Made by a program: the position numbers and the translations under genes. 64,000 nt of DNA from ChocPot-Mid sp043804925 (lineage in GTDB: Bacteria > Bacteroidota > Ignavibacteria > Kapaibacteriales > UBA2268). The notes below the pieces were generated by a model. That model did no database searches. It saw nothing but the letters and a program-made list of their open reading frames with translations, and was not told where the DNA came from. Positions 35,768 through 44,559 of this stretch are shown one piece after another. Numbering within the stretch: position 1 is the first letter of the stretch; each line of letters begins with the position of its first letter. The stretch is taken from the NCBI GenBank assembly GCA_043804925.1, contig JAZDIP010000104.1:62001-126000 (forward strand), in the 5' to 3' direction.

Positions 35768-38410
35768 ATGAAAAATATTATTTTAATTCTTATACAATTT
35801 ATTTTCTCTTATGTTTCCTTGACATCAGAGGAAAATATCAGTACGGATAATTCTGAAAAAAGTATTCAGAATATTATGCTCCAACTTATTACTTTAGATA
35901 ATAAAGCCGACAGTTTAAAGCAGTATATTGATAAGTTTTTCATTCCGATGGATTCTTTAATATACAATCCTATTCCTAAAGCACAAAGGAAAGTAATAAA
36001 AGACCTTTGGGCACAGTTCAATGACTTATATTTTTCAGTCGAAAACATAAACAATAACTGCCAAATTAAACTAAAATCAAAACAGTATAAGAAAATCAGG
36101 GAAATCCTGATATTTTATTCTTATGCCATCAGCTATGATATTGGACTTTTCATTATCGAAAGAACCCTGAACAAACCACACTATGAGATATTGCTCGATG
36201 AATCACAACCGGAATACTCTATTCCCTCAGGTCGTTATGCAGACTTGAAATTTCAGGTTCTCCATTCAAATTATTTAATCGGATTTACAAAAAATTGCAC
36301 TAAAACTATCAAAGACATTGACAAATTAAAAAGTAACGACTCTTTATTTCAAAAAATTAAAGCCAGTCTCGAAAGAAAATTTCCTTATATAAGTAAAATG
36401 AGACATTCTCTCGGGAAAATATATTTTCTTAGGAATTTTGCAGATTTCATGACCGATTTTCAGCAAAGATTATTAATGCCATTGCAAAAAGTTGTCCTCG
36501 ACTTCTTCGGTGACACACGATTAACATCAAGGCACACAGGAATAATCAACAATAGTCAGTGCGACACATTAAAGACCATACTGCAGCCCGGTGATTTATT
36601 ATTCGAAAGAAAGGAATGGTATCTTTCCAATATTGGCATCCCTGGTTTTTGGCCCCATTCAGCTTTATATATTGGCAATTATTTACAATTGGAAAAATGG
36701 TCTGATGACCCGGGTATTGAGGAATACTACAGGACATTCAATCCGGAATTCAGTGATTTTCCGTTTTATTTAAAAAATAAATATCCAGCTGTTTGGGAGA
36801 AATATATTGAACCTGATAGCACCGGAGAGTTAAATTGTATCATGGAAGCAATTGGAGAAGGAGTTGTTTTACACAACATATATGAATCTATCGGTGCTTC
36901 TGATTATATTGCAGCATTAAGACCTAAACTTAGCAAAAAAGACATCGCACAGGCAATTGAGCAGGCATTTCAGTATCACGGAAGAGATTATGATTTTAAT
37001 TTTGATTTTTTTTCAGACAATGAACTTGTTTGCTCCGAACTTGTCTTCAAAGCTTACGAGAAAGATAAAAATAAAGACGGTCTGGATTTTGACCTCGCTT
37101 ATGTCATGGGAAAACTTACTCTTGCTCCAAATTCAATGATAGCTCAGTATTGCAAAGATACATCTTCTTCAAAACTGTCATTTGTTACATTCTATGATGC
37201 TGATGAAGAAAAAGGTATTGCTTTCCCAAGTAATTTTGATGAATTTAAATACTCATATTTTAGACCCAGATGGGGATATGCCCCTGTAACTTTTAAAGAA
37301 GATATTGAAGAAGGCGATATTGAACTGACTTATAATCAAGACAGAAAAACAAAATACTATTATATGCCTGTCAATGTTTCACTGACTTTAAGCAATAGTT
37401 TAGGAATTATGTTCAGTGATGGTAAGGAAATAATCAATTATCTATCACTTAATATTTTTTCCGGCAAAGCCGCTAAGCTCAGAGGATTTGAGTTAGGGAC
37501 AATATGGAACTACAATTCTGAATATATGAATGGAGTTCAGATTTGCGGAATAATGAATACAGTCATTGAAGATTCTTACGGTGTCCAGATTGCCGGTTTG
37601 CTGAATGTAAATGCTTCGGAATTTTATGGTTTTCAGTTATCCGGTCTGGCTAACTTCACAGGAAGTATTGTCGGTGTACAGGCATCATTACTTACTAACT
37701 CCTGCGAAAAATTATATGGTTTCCAAATAGCTCCTCTGCTGAATACAGCCCTCGATAAATCGAATGGAGTACAATTAGGATTAATGAACATATCAAAAAA
37801 TATGAGAAATTCTCAATTCGGTTTTATCAATACTGCTGGAGAAATGCAGGGAGTTCAAATTGGATTTGCAAATGGTTCTTTAAATGTCAAGCAGGGAGTT
37901 CAGCTTGGTCTATTCAATATAACAAAAGAAAACCATGCTGTCCCAATTGCTTTGTTCTCATATGTTGATGATGTTCCCGTCCAATACCGGCTTTGGTTTG
38001 ATGAAATTCCTTCTGTGAATATCGGAGTTGTCTCAGGAAACAAGTTAATTACTAACAGATTATTTTTCAGTGAATTCATGAATTCTTCCGAAAGTCATGC
38101 CATCGGTTGGGGAGCCGGATTGGTTGCTGGGGACTGGGAATTTGGGACTGTTGACTTGGGATTTAACATAAGACATCTTTTCAGGTCGGGTGATAAATTT
38201 TTACAATTAAATGATATTTTCCAGTTAAGTGTTACAACAAAAATTAATCTTTGGAACAAATTTGCTTTGTTGATAGGACCAACATTTAATTATTATTATT
38301 CCGAAAAATATGATTTCGTAGATGTCAAATATTTTGAGTTGAACACAGGAAGACATAGTGACAACATTTTTAAATCCTGGATTGGTCTAAATTTGGGCTT
38401 TAGTTACTAA
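35768..38410 (+). CDS. Permuted papain-fold (YiiX-like) hydrolase with surface-repeat C-terminus
   Basis: 880 residues from ATG 35768 (MKNIILILIQFIF signal peptide). About 280-430 is a YiiX-type permuted NlpC/P60 domain: LQPGDLLFERK, the His in FWPHSALYIG (about 297) and, after it, the Cys in ELVCSELVF (about 421), the reverse of the usual order. About 575-740 has about ten units of the form G-V/F-Q-x-x-x-x-x-N (GVQICGIMN, GVQIAGLLN, GFQLSGLAN, GVQLGLMN), as in LA_2272-type surface proteins. A final 130 residues look barrel-like. Likely a surface lipid or peptide hydrolase. Confidence 0.85.
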   Translation: MKNIILILIQFIFSYVSLTSEENISTDNSEKSIQNIMLQLITLDNKADSLKQYIDKFFIPMDSLIYNPIPKAQRKVIKDLWAQFNDLYFSVENINNNCQIKLKSKQYKKIREILIFYSYAISYDIGLFIIERTLNKPHYEILLDESQPEYSIPSGRYADLKFQVLHSNYLIGFTKNCTKTIKDIDKLKSNDSLFQKIKASLERKFPYISKMRHSLGKIYFLRNFADFMTDFQQRLLMPLQKVVLDFFGDTRLTSRHTGIINNSQCDTLKTILQPGDLLFERKEWYLSNIGIPGFWPHSALYIGNYLQLEKWSDDPGIEEYYRTFNPEFSDFPFYLKNKYPAVWEKYIEPDSTGELNCIMEAIGEGVVLHNIYESIGASDYIAALRPKLSKKDIAQAIEQAFQYHGRDYDFNFDFFSDNELVCSELVFKAYEKDKNKDGLDFDLAYVMGKLTLAPNSMIAQYCKDTSSSKLSFVTFYDADEEKGIAFPSNFDEFKYSYFRPRWGYAPVTFKEDIEEGDIELTYNQDRKTKYYYMPVNVSLTLSNSLGIMFSDGKEIINYLSLNIFSGKAAKLRGFELGTIWNYNSEYMNGVQICGIMNTVIEDSYGVQIAGLLNVNASEFYGFQLSGLANFTGSIVGVQASLLTNSCEKLYGFQIAPLLNTALDKSNGVQLGLMNISKNMRNSQFGFINTAGEMQGVQIGFANGSLNVKQGVQLGLFNITKENHAVPIALFSYVDDVPVQYRLWFDEIPSVNIGVVSGNKLITNRLFFSEFMNSSESHAIGWGAGLVAGDWEFGTVDLGFNIRHLFRSGDKFLQLNDIFQLSVTTKINLWNKFALLIGPTFNYYYSEKYDFVDVKYFELNTGRHSDNIFKSWIGLNLGFSY

Positions 38411-38437
38411 TGTAGAGACAGGTTACAAACCTGTCTC
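38411..38437. repeat. TGTAGAGACAGGTTACAAACCTGTCTC hairpin
   Basis: 10-bp stem GAGACAGGTT/AACCTGTCTC. Shares TGTAG-R-GAC... with the palindromes at 39784 and 53756. It starts right after the hydrolase stop codon and could serve as a 3'-end hairpin. Confidence 0.7.
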
Positions 38438-38449
38438 GAAAATATTAAT

Positions 38450-38497
38450 AGTTTACGTTACAAACGTAAAATAGTTTACGCTATAAACGTAAAGTTT
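38450..38497. repeat. Two GTTTACG...CGTAAAC-like hairpins upstream of DUF4143 ATPase
   Basis: TTTACGTTACAAACGTAAA and GTTTACGCTATAAACGTAAA, side by side. Thirteen bases (AGTTTACGCTATA) recur inside the ATPase gene at about 39368, in the codons for K-V-Y-A-I. Confidence 0.7.
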
Positions 38498-38535
38498 GTT
38501 ATATTTGTATATTATTAAAATTCAAATGTATAGAA

Positions 38536-39732
38536 ATGGTATTAAAATCTGAAATAGAATTAGCTTACACGTTGCAACAAAAAATGCAACCTAATAAATC
38601 TTTTATTAAAAGATTGTATCTCGATAATATAAGATACAAAGACCCTCATATTGAAGTTATATCCGGTATTCGCCGATGTGGTAAAAGCACTCTGTTAAAC
38701 CAGATAATGAAGAAGTTCGAAAAAACTGCATTTTTTAATTTTGAAGACCCGCGAATTTTTGGTTTTGATTTGGGTGACTTCCAAAAGCTTGATGAAATAA
38801 TGGGTGATAATATAGATGCTTATTTTTTCGATGAAGTGCAAAGTGTCGATAAATGGGAAATCTTTGTCAGGCAAATTCATAACAAAAACAAAAAAGTTTT
38901 TATTACAGGTTCAAATGCAACCATGCTTAGCAAAGATTTAGGAACAAGACTGACAGGAAGACATATTCGACATGAATTGTTTCCTTTTTCCTATAAAGAA
39001 TATTTGAAATATAAAAAATTACCGGATAACTCCAAATCTTATGAGTTGTACATAAAAGAAGGAGGTATGCCGGAATTTTTAAGGGATGCAAATCCCGAGA
39101 TATTACAAACGCTTTTACGTGATATTGTCTTTAGGGATATTTCAGTTAGATATAATATCAAAAATACAAAAACTTTAATGGATTTGACATTGTATTTGTT
39201 ATCCAACATCGGTAAGGAGTTTTCTTTTAACAGCTTGAAAAAACAATTTTCGGTCGGTTCGGCATCAACAATTTCCGATTATTTGTCATGGCTCGAAGAT
39301 GCATACTTGTTCTTTTATCTGCCTCGTTTTAGCTGGTCTTCAAAAAATATGTCAGTAAACCCGCGTAAAGTTTACGCTATAGATACCGGCTTGGTTCAAT
39401 CCAATTCCCTGAGCTTTACTGAAGACAAAGGAAGATTGCTCGAAAATGCCATTTTCTTATATCTAAAGCAAAAGTCATATAAGATTTTTTACTTCAGGGA
39501 AAAAGTTGAATGTGATTTTGTTATTTTTGATAATGACAAATTAAAAATGCTTGTTCAGGTTTGCAATGAATTGCATCCCGATAATAAAGACAGAGAAATA
39601 AATGGATTATTAAATGCAATGAATTTCTTTGATTCCAAGGAAGGATATATCATAACATTGAAGACAAAAGATAAATTGAAATTTGATAATAAAATAATAC
39701 ATATTCTCCCTGCAAATGAATTTTGTAAATAA
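38536..39732 (+). CDS. AAA-type ATPase with DUF4143 domain
   Basis: 398 residues. Walker A GIRRCGKST (about 44-52), Walker B YFFDEVQSV (about 97), sensor TGSNATML, then a DUF4143 C-terminal domain (NPRKVYAIDTGLVQSN; EKVECDFVIFDN). Such ATPases occur in many copies in bacteria and are often taken as mobile or defence-like; function not known. A GTTTACG repeat array precedes it. Confidence 0.9.
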   Translation: MVLKSEIELAYTLQQKMQPNKSFIKRLYLDNIRYKDPHIEVISGIRRCGKSTLLNQIMKKFEKTAFFNFEDPRIFGFDLGDFQKLDEIMGDNIDAYFFDEVQSVDKWEIFVRQIHNKNKKVFITGSNATMLSKDLGTRLTGRHIRHELFPFSYKEYLKYKKLPDNSKSYELYIKEGGMPEFLRDANPEILQTLLRDIVFRDISVRYNIKNTKTLMDLTLYLLSNIGKEFSFNSLKKQFSVGSASTISDYLSWLEDAYLFFYLPRFSWSSKNMSVNPRKVYAIDTGLVQSNSLSFTEDKGRLLENAIFLYLKQKSYKIFYFREKVECDFVIFDNDKLKMLVQVCNELHPDNKDREINGLLNAMNFFDSKEGYIITLKTKDKLKFDNKIIHILPANEFCK

Positions 39733-39748
39733 ATAATTGGTGTTCGTT

Positions 39749-41026
39749 ATGAAAGCTAAAATATTAATATTATTCGTAATACTTGTAGGGACACATTGCA
39801 ATGTGTCCCTACAGGCACAGGAACCGCTTCCTGATACAGTTTGGACAAAGACCTTTCAAAATCCAATAACTATTAACTGTGTAAAATTCAGTCCTGATGG
39901 GCAGTATATATTTGCAGGAACAAATAATATTATTTTGCAAATAGAAACTTCTACCGGTAACATTTTCAGAACTTTGCAGTGGCACGATTGGAAGGTTTTC
40001 AATATCGATTTTTCTCCAACAGGTGATACCATATTAAGCTCCGGTGCTGATTATACTATTCGCCTATGGGATTATATAAGTGGTGATACAATACATTCTT
40101 TGAAATATGAACGACCGGATTCTTTAGATATTCAATTAGGTGAAATAGCTTATATTACACCTGATGGAAAGAGAATTATATCTTTGACAAATTGTTATGG
40201 AGATAATTATGACAATGTATATGTTTTTGATATTTCGTCAAAAGAATTAATTGGAAGAGCTGGAAATTATTACGGTGCAAATAAATTAAATATTTCACTA
40301 ATTGGAAAATATTTTGCGATTGTGGGGTATCCTACAATGGTAGCGTTATACGATTTAAACACATATCAATTAATAAAAGTACTTGGTTCGCATGAATCTC
40401 AAGTCAATGACATAGCATTTTCACCGGATGGTAAAATGGTTGCAAGCTGTGGTGAAGATTGGAGAATATATGTATGGGATACTGAAACAAGAGAGTTAAT
40501 ACATGAATTTGGTATGGATGGTGCAGTTGTCTCTGTTAAGTTCTCAAATGATAATAAATTTTTAATTACAGGAGGTGGTGGATTTGAAAATTTGCACACA
40601 AGTGTATTTAATTTAACTATAGATGAAATACATTATAATTATCCTATTCCATATGGAAGGCAAAGTATGGATATTTCCAGTGCAAATAATTTTCTCGTGG
40701 TTGGAGGTGGATATGATTTATTTTTACTAAATCCAAAATGGGATATAACAGGTTTACAAGAAACTAATAAGTATGAAACAATAATATACCCGAATCCTGT
40801 TGATATGAAAGTTAATATTGATTTTAATGTTATTAATCCCGGACTATTTAATATTGAATTATTAAATATAACAGGAAATTTTATTGAAAATATATTTTCA
40901 GGTTTTCTTGAACCCGGCAATCAAACGATTCAATTTAATTGTAAAAATATTGCAAATGGAACTTACTTTATAAGGATAACAAGTCCCTCATTTACTAAAA
41001 CAATCAAGCTGGTAAAGGAGAGCTGA
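39749..41026 (+). CDS. WD40-repeat protein with type IX secretion sorting domain
   Basis: 425 residues from ATG 39749. Signal peptide (residues 1-23), then WD40 blades (INCVKFSPDGQYIFAGTNN; VFNIDFSPTGDTILSSGAD; VNDIAFSPDGKMVASCGED) and a Por C-terminal sorting domain (about 340-425: IIYPNPVDMKVNIDF, NGTYFIRITS). Exported through the type IX system to the surface. A 30-base palindrome is inserted in frame inside the signal peptide and codes LVGTHCNVSL. A second protein of this design lies at the right edge. Confidence 0.9.
   Translation: MKAKILILFVILVGTHCNVSLQAQEPLPDTVWTKTFQNPITINCVKFSPDGQYIFAGTNNIILQIETSTGNIFRTLQWHDWKVFNIDFSPTGDTILSSGADYTIRLWDYISGDTIHSLKYERPDSLDIQLGEIAYITPDGKRIISLTNCYGDNYDNVYVFDISSKELIGRAGNYYGANKLNISLIGKYFAIVGYPTMVALYDLNTYQLIKVLGSHESQVNDIAFSPDGKMVASCGEDWRIYVWDTETRELIHEFGMDGAVVSVKFSNDNKFLITGGGGFENLHTSVFNLTIDEIHYNYPIPYGRQSMDISSANNFLVVGGGYDLFLLNPKWDITGLQETNKYETIIYPNPVDMKVNIDFNVINPGLFNIELLNITGNFIENIFSGFLEPGNQTIQFNCKNIANGTYFIRITSPSFTKTIKLVKES
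39784..39813. repeat. Perfect 30-base palindrome inside a coding region
   Basis: TGTAGGGACACATTG followed by its exact reverse complement CAATGTGTCCCTACA; 10 codons, no stop. Flanking arms TGTAGGG/CCCTACA match the hairpins at 38411 and 53756. Confidence 0.9.
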
Positions 41027-41067
41027 AAGATGAAAAAACCTATTTTATTATATTACCTAAAGCAATT

Positions 41068-41856
41068 ATGCAAATAAATCTTAACAACAAAACAGCCCTT
41101 GTTTGCGGTAGCAGTCAGGGAATAGGAAAAGCAATTGCAATCCAATTTGCAAATTCTGGTGCAAATGTAGTAATGATGGCGAGAAGTGAAGAACTCTTAA
41201 AAGATAATTTGAAAGAACTTGCGAATAATGGCTCACAAAAGCATTCATACATTTGCGCTGATTTTTCGGAACCTGAAAAAGCTGTCAGCAAAATCGGGGA
41301 ATTCCTTGTAATGAATGGGAGTATTGATATTCTTGTCAACAATAGCGGAGGACCTGCCCCCGGGAAAATCAGCGATGCCGGTCAGGAAAGCTTACTTGAC
41401 GCATTTAATCAACATGTTATCGCCTCTCAGTTGATAACAAAAAAATTAATTCCGGGTATGATTGCCAATAATTTCGGTAGGATTATAAATATTATCTCAG
41501 TTGGGCTTAAGCAACCCATTGAAAACTTAGGTGTATCGAATGTTATAAGGGGTGCAATGGCAAGCTGGGCAAAAACTTTGTCAAGAGAATTGGCTCCACA
41601 CGGAATAACAGTAAATAATATATTACCCGGATATACATTAACATCCAGGTTAACGTCATTATTTGAAAACAGAGCCAAACAACAAGGTAAAACTTTTCAG
41701 GAAATATCAGACGGAATAAAAGCGAATGTCCCATCAGGCAGATTCGCAGAACCTGAAGAGCTGGCTTACGCGGCTTGTTTTTTAGCATCAGATTTTGCTT
41801 CCTATATCACTGGTATTAACTTACCTGTTGATGGGGGATTCTTAAGCTGTCTTTAA
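41068..41856 (+). CDS. Short-chain dehydrogenase/reductase with altered catalytic site
   Basis: 262 residues. Cofactor motif CGSSQGIGKAIA (about 13-24) and LVNNSGGPAPG are as in SDRs (3-oxoacyl reductase type). The usual YxxxK is not found; the matching stretch is GVSNVIRGAMASWAKTL, with SN and R where S-Y-K-type residues are expected. It belongs to an SDR branch with this change; reductase activity is therefore uncertain. Starts 41 bases after the WD40 gene. Confidence 0.85.
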   Translation: MQINLNNKTALVCGSSQGIGKAIAIQFANSGANVVMMARSEELLKDNLKELANNGSQKHSYICADFSEPEKAVSKIGEFLVMNGSIDILVNNSGGPAPGKISDAGQESLLDAFNQHVIASQLITKKLIPGMIANNFGRIINIISVGLKQPIENLGVSNVIRGAMASWAKTLSRELAPHGITVNNILPGYTLTSRLTSLFENRAKQQGKTFQEISDGIKANVPSGRFAEPEELAYAACFLASDFASYITGINLPVDGGFLSCL

Positions 41857-42233
41857 TAAGAAATTTGATTTCAGATTATTTTTTATTAATTTTTCCTTGT
41901 TTTAATTAAATTTTTCAACTATATTGCATTCAGATAATTACTGATTTTTGAAAATAATTGAAAAAAAATTTTGTAATTAGCTAAAAGTTTTGCATTTTTG
42001 GATTTAGACGATTCTCCTCAGCAGCATGATGGGAATTATGGACATGAGAAAAATTCATTTAAAAGTGAATTTTACAAACAATTATTAAATAAAAAGATAG
42101 CTATGCGGCCTGTATGGTTGTGTATAGTTGTATTTATTTGTGTATAAGCCGAGCAGTGTGAATAAAGCAGCAAATTCGCACAATAAGCCATTTTTTATTA
42201 GTTTATTAAATTTAAAAAATTTAAAATTATTTA
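41857..42233. other. Gene-free stretch before ftsQ
   Basis: 377 bases. A TTG-started frame of about 50 codons (FLDLDDSPQQHDGNYG...) is open at 41996-42147 on the plus strand, without ribosome site or family. I would not call it a gene. Otherwise AT-rich, with no hairpin of note. Confidence 0.5.
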
Positions 42234-43031
42234 ATGCAGAAAAGAATTTTAAATAGAATTTTAAGAAAAATCTTCAAAAAGGAAAACCGCCTGTTTTTAT
42301 ATTTATCATTAGTTATTATATCAATACTTTTTCTTTCTGCGTATGCGAATAAATGGTCGTCGGGACAAACAATCGAAAGTTTTGTTATTACCGGAAATAA
42401 ATTCATTCCTACCGATGAGTTACTTGGTAATGTTGATTCATCTTTAATTGAATGTCTCAGGAACGATGTCGAACTCCTTGAACTCAAGGATGAAATTGTC
42501 AAACATCCATATATTTTAACTTCTTACGTGATGCAAAAAAATTCATCGGTTATCGAAATTGAAGTTACCGAAAGGATTCCTATTGCCTTGTTAGTCAAAA
42601 ACGACGGAAATCTTTGTTATTGTGATGCAATGGGATATATCCTGCCTTACAGATTATCACTACAATTTCATGAACTTCCGATATTGAGAAATTTATTTAT
42701 ATATGATAAGGTTGATACGAATGCTTTATTGGATGCTGTAAGTATTTTAAAGCGATTAGATAAACCTGAATTTTCAAGATTCGAGAGGATTGTTTCCGAG
42801 TTGGAATATGACAGAAAACGTAAATCTTTTATAATAACAACAGGGGACAATGCTTATAAGGTTATTTTCGGTAATGCAAAAGATATTAATAAAAAGCTTG
42901 ATTTAATTTGTGATTTTTTTGAAAATTCTTTACAGGAAATAAAAACATCCGACATCAAGTATATTGATACCCGTTGGGATGAGCGGATAATTGTACAAAT
43001 GAACGATATTAATGAGCAGCCCAGTATGTAA
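42234..43031 (+). CDS. ftsQ: Cell division protein FtsQ (DivIB)
   Basis: Divisome bitopic membrane protein linking FtsK to FtsL/FtsB and FtsW. 265 residues: cytoplasmic basic tail, one membrane segment at about 21-38, a POTRA domain (IESFVITGNKFIPTDELL; VMQKNSSVIEIEVTERIPIALL), then the beta domain. Place before ftsA and ftsZ is as in dcw clusters. Gap of 159 bases to ftsA. Confidence 0.9.
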   Translation: MQKRILNRILRKIFKKENRLFLYLSLVIISILFLSAYANKWSSGQTIESFVITGNKFIPTDELLGNVDSSLIECLRNDVELLELKDEIVKHPYILTSYVMQKNSSVIEIEVTERIPIALLVKNDGNLCYCDAMGYILPYRLSLQFHELPILRNLFIYDKVDTNALLDAVSILKRLDKPEFSRFERIVSELEYDRKRKSFIITTGDNAYKVIFGNAKDINKKLDLICDFFENSLQEIKTSDIKYIDTRWDERIIVQMNDINEQPSM

Positions 43032-43190
43032 CAATTAACGGATAGAATCAGAGAAATACCGTATTATTAGGAAAACGGTGAAAGTAGAGCAAGGAATGAT
43101 GGGTGGCATGTTTTGAAATTTGGAACATATAATAAATAGTGATTATAAGTGGAATAATAAATTTAAAAAAATAAATGGAAGATAGTAATT

Positions 43191-44480
43191 ATGAGTAAAA
43201 AACCAACTCCGAAAAATGGGACTCCGGTCAAACAGCAAATATCTGTTGGTTTGGACATTGGTACATCGAAAGTATGTGCTTTGGTGGCTTCACCCGGAGA
43301 CAGACTAAATACTCTAAATATTCTGGGTATCGGTATAACAGACAGTGATGGCTTAAACAGGGGCGTTGTTGTTAATATAGATAGAACCGTAAGGACTATT
43401 AAAACAGTAGTCGACCAGGCAGAACAACAATCCGGATGTGAAATAAGGGAAGTAATTGTTGGGATTGCCGGAGACCACATTGAATCATTTCAATCGAGGG
43501 GTATTATTGGGATTTCTAATCCGACGAAAGAAATTCGTAAAAGCGATGTTGATAGAATAATAGAAGAATGCAGGAATATCAAGATTCCATCAGAACGTCA
43601 GATTTTACATGTCATACCTCAAGAATTTATTATTGACGGACAAGACGGAATAATTGACCCTGTTGGAATAAACGGAGTTCGGTTAGAAGCGAATGTGCAT
43701 GTCGTTACAGGATTGCAAACAGCCATTCAGAATTTATACAAGTGTGTCGAAAGAAACAATATTTCCGTCAAAGCTGTTGTTCTGGAACCCTTGGCGAGCA
43801 GCTATGCAGTTCTGGATTCAGAGGAGAAAGAAGTTGGTGTCGCTTTGATAGATATTGGTGGAGGCACTACCGATATAGCAATATTTGAAGAAAACATCAT
43901 CAGATTTACTTCGGTTTTCGGGATTGCAGGTAAGCAGGTAACTGATGATATAAGAAAAGGACTTGGGATTATTGCTCATCAAGCAGAAAAACTGAAAAGA
44001 GATTATGGGCATTCTTTTATGGATTCAATTCATAAAGATGATGTTTTCATGATACCGGGTATTGGTGGCAGAAAACCAACTGAAATTACAAAAAGCCAGT
44101 TCGCTAGAATAATTCAACCAAGAATGGAGGAAATATTTGAATTTGCCCTTGCTGAAATCAGAAGGAGCGGTTATGCAGGAAGCTTGGGAGCAGGAGTAGT
44201 GATTACCGGTGGTACTTCGCTGTTAAGAGGTACTGAAGGATTGGCTCATGAAATTTTTGGAATGCCTGTGAAAATTGGGAAACCATCCGGTATAACATAT
44301 TCTGGTTTGGGGCCTGAAGTCGAAAATCCAATTTATTCAACAGCAGTTGGATTAGCTCTTTATGGTTTAAAAGACAGAAAGACTCAAACAGTAATCGAGC
44401 AAACAAAAAAAGATAAAGAGGAGCAAAAAGGCAGAAAAACCATATTTCAAAAAGTACATGAATTTTTAGAAGAACTGTAA
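43191..44480 (+). CDS. ftsA: Cell division protein FtsA
   Basis: Actin-like ATPase that ties FtsZ to the membrane. 429 residues. VGLDIGTSKVCALV is the phosphate-1 motif, DIGGGTTDIAIF phosphate-2, and GAGVVITGGTSLLRG the adenosine motif. The C-terminal helix (KTIFQKVHEFLEEL) is amphipathic and would bind the membrane. Followed 79 bases later by ftsZ. Confidence 0.95.
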   Translation: MSKKPTPKNGTPVKQQISVGLDIGTSKVCALVASPGDRLNTLNILGIGITDSDGLNRGVVVNIDRTVRTIKTVVDQAEQQSGCEIREVIVGIAGDHIESFQSRGIIGISNPTKEIRKSDVDRIIEECRNIKIPSERQILHVIPQEFIIDGQDGIIDPVGINGVRLEANVHVVTGLQTAIQNLYKCVERNNISVKAVVLEPLASSYAVLDSEEKEVGVALIDIGGGTTDIAIFEENIIRFTSVFGIAGKQVTDDIRKGLGIIAHQAEKLKRDYGHSFMDSIHKDDVFMIPGIGGRKPTEITKSQFARIIQPRMEEIFEFALAEIRRSGYAGSLGAGVVITGGTSLLRGTEGLAHEIFGMPVKIGKPSGITYSGLGPEVENPIYSTAVGLALYGLKDRKTQTVIEQTKKDKEEQKGRKTIFQKVHEFLEEL

Positions 44481-44559
44481 TTAACGATTAATAGATAACG
44501 ATGAAAAAGAATCTTTTGGGAATAAATGAATTGTTAATATTTTTTTGGGGGGAAGCATA

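Noticed and set aside
41996..42147. Roughly 50-codon TTG frame before ftsQ
   Set aside because: No ribosome site or recognisable sequence; too short to separate from chance.
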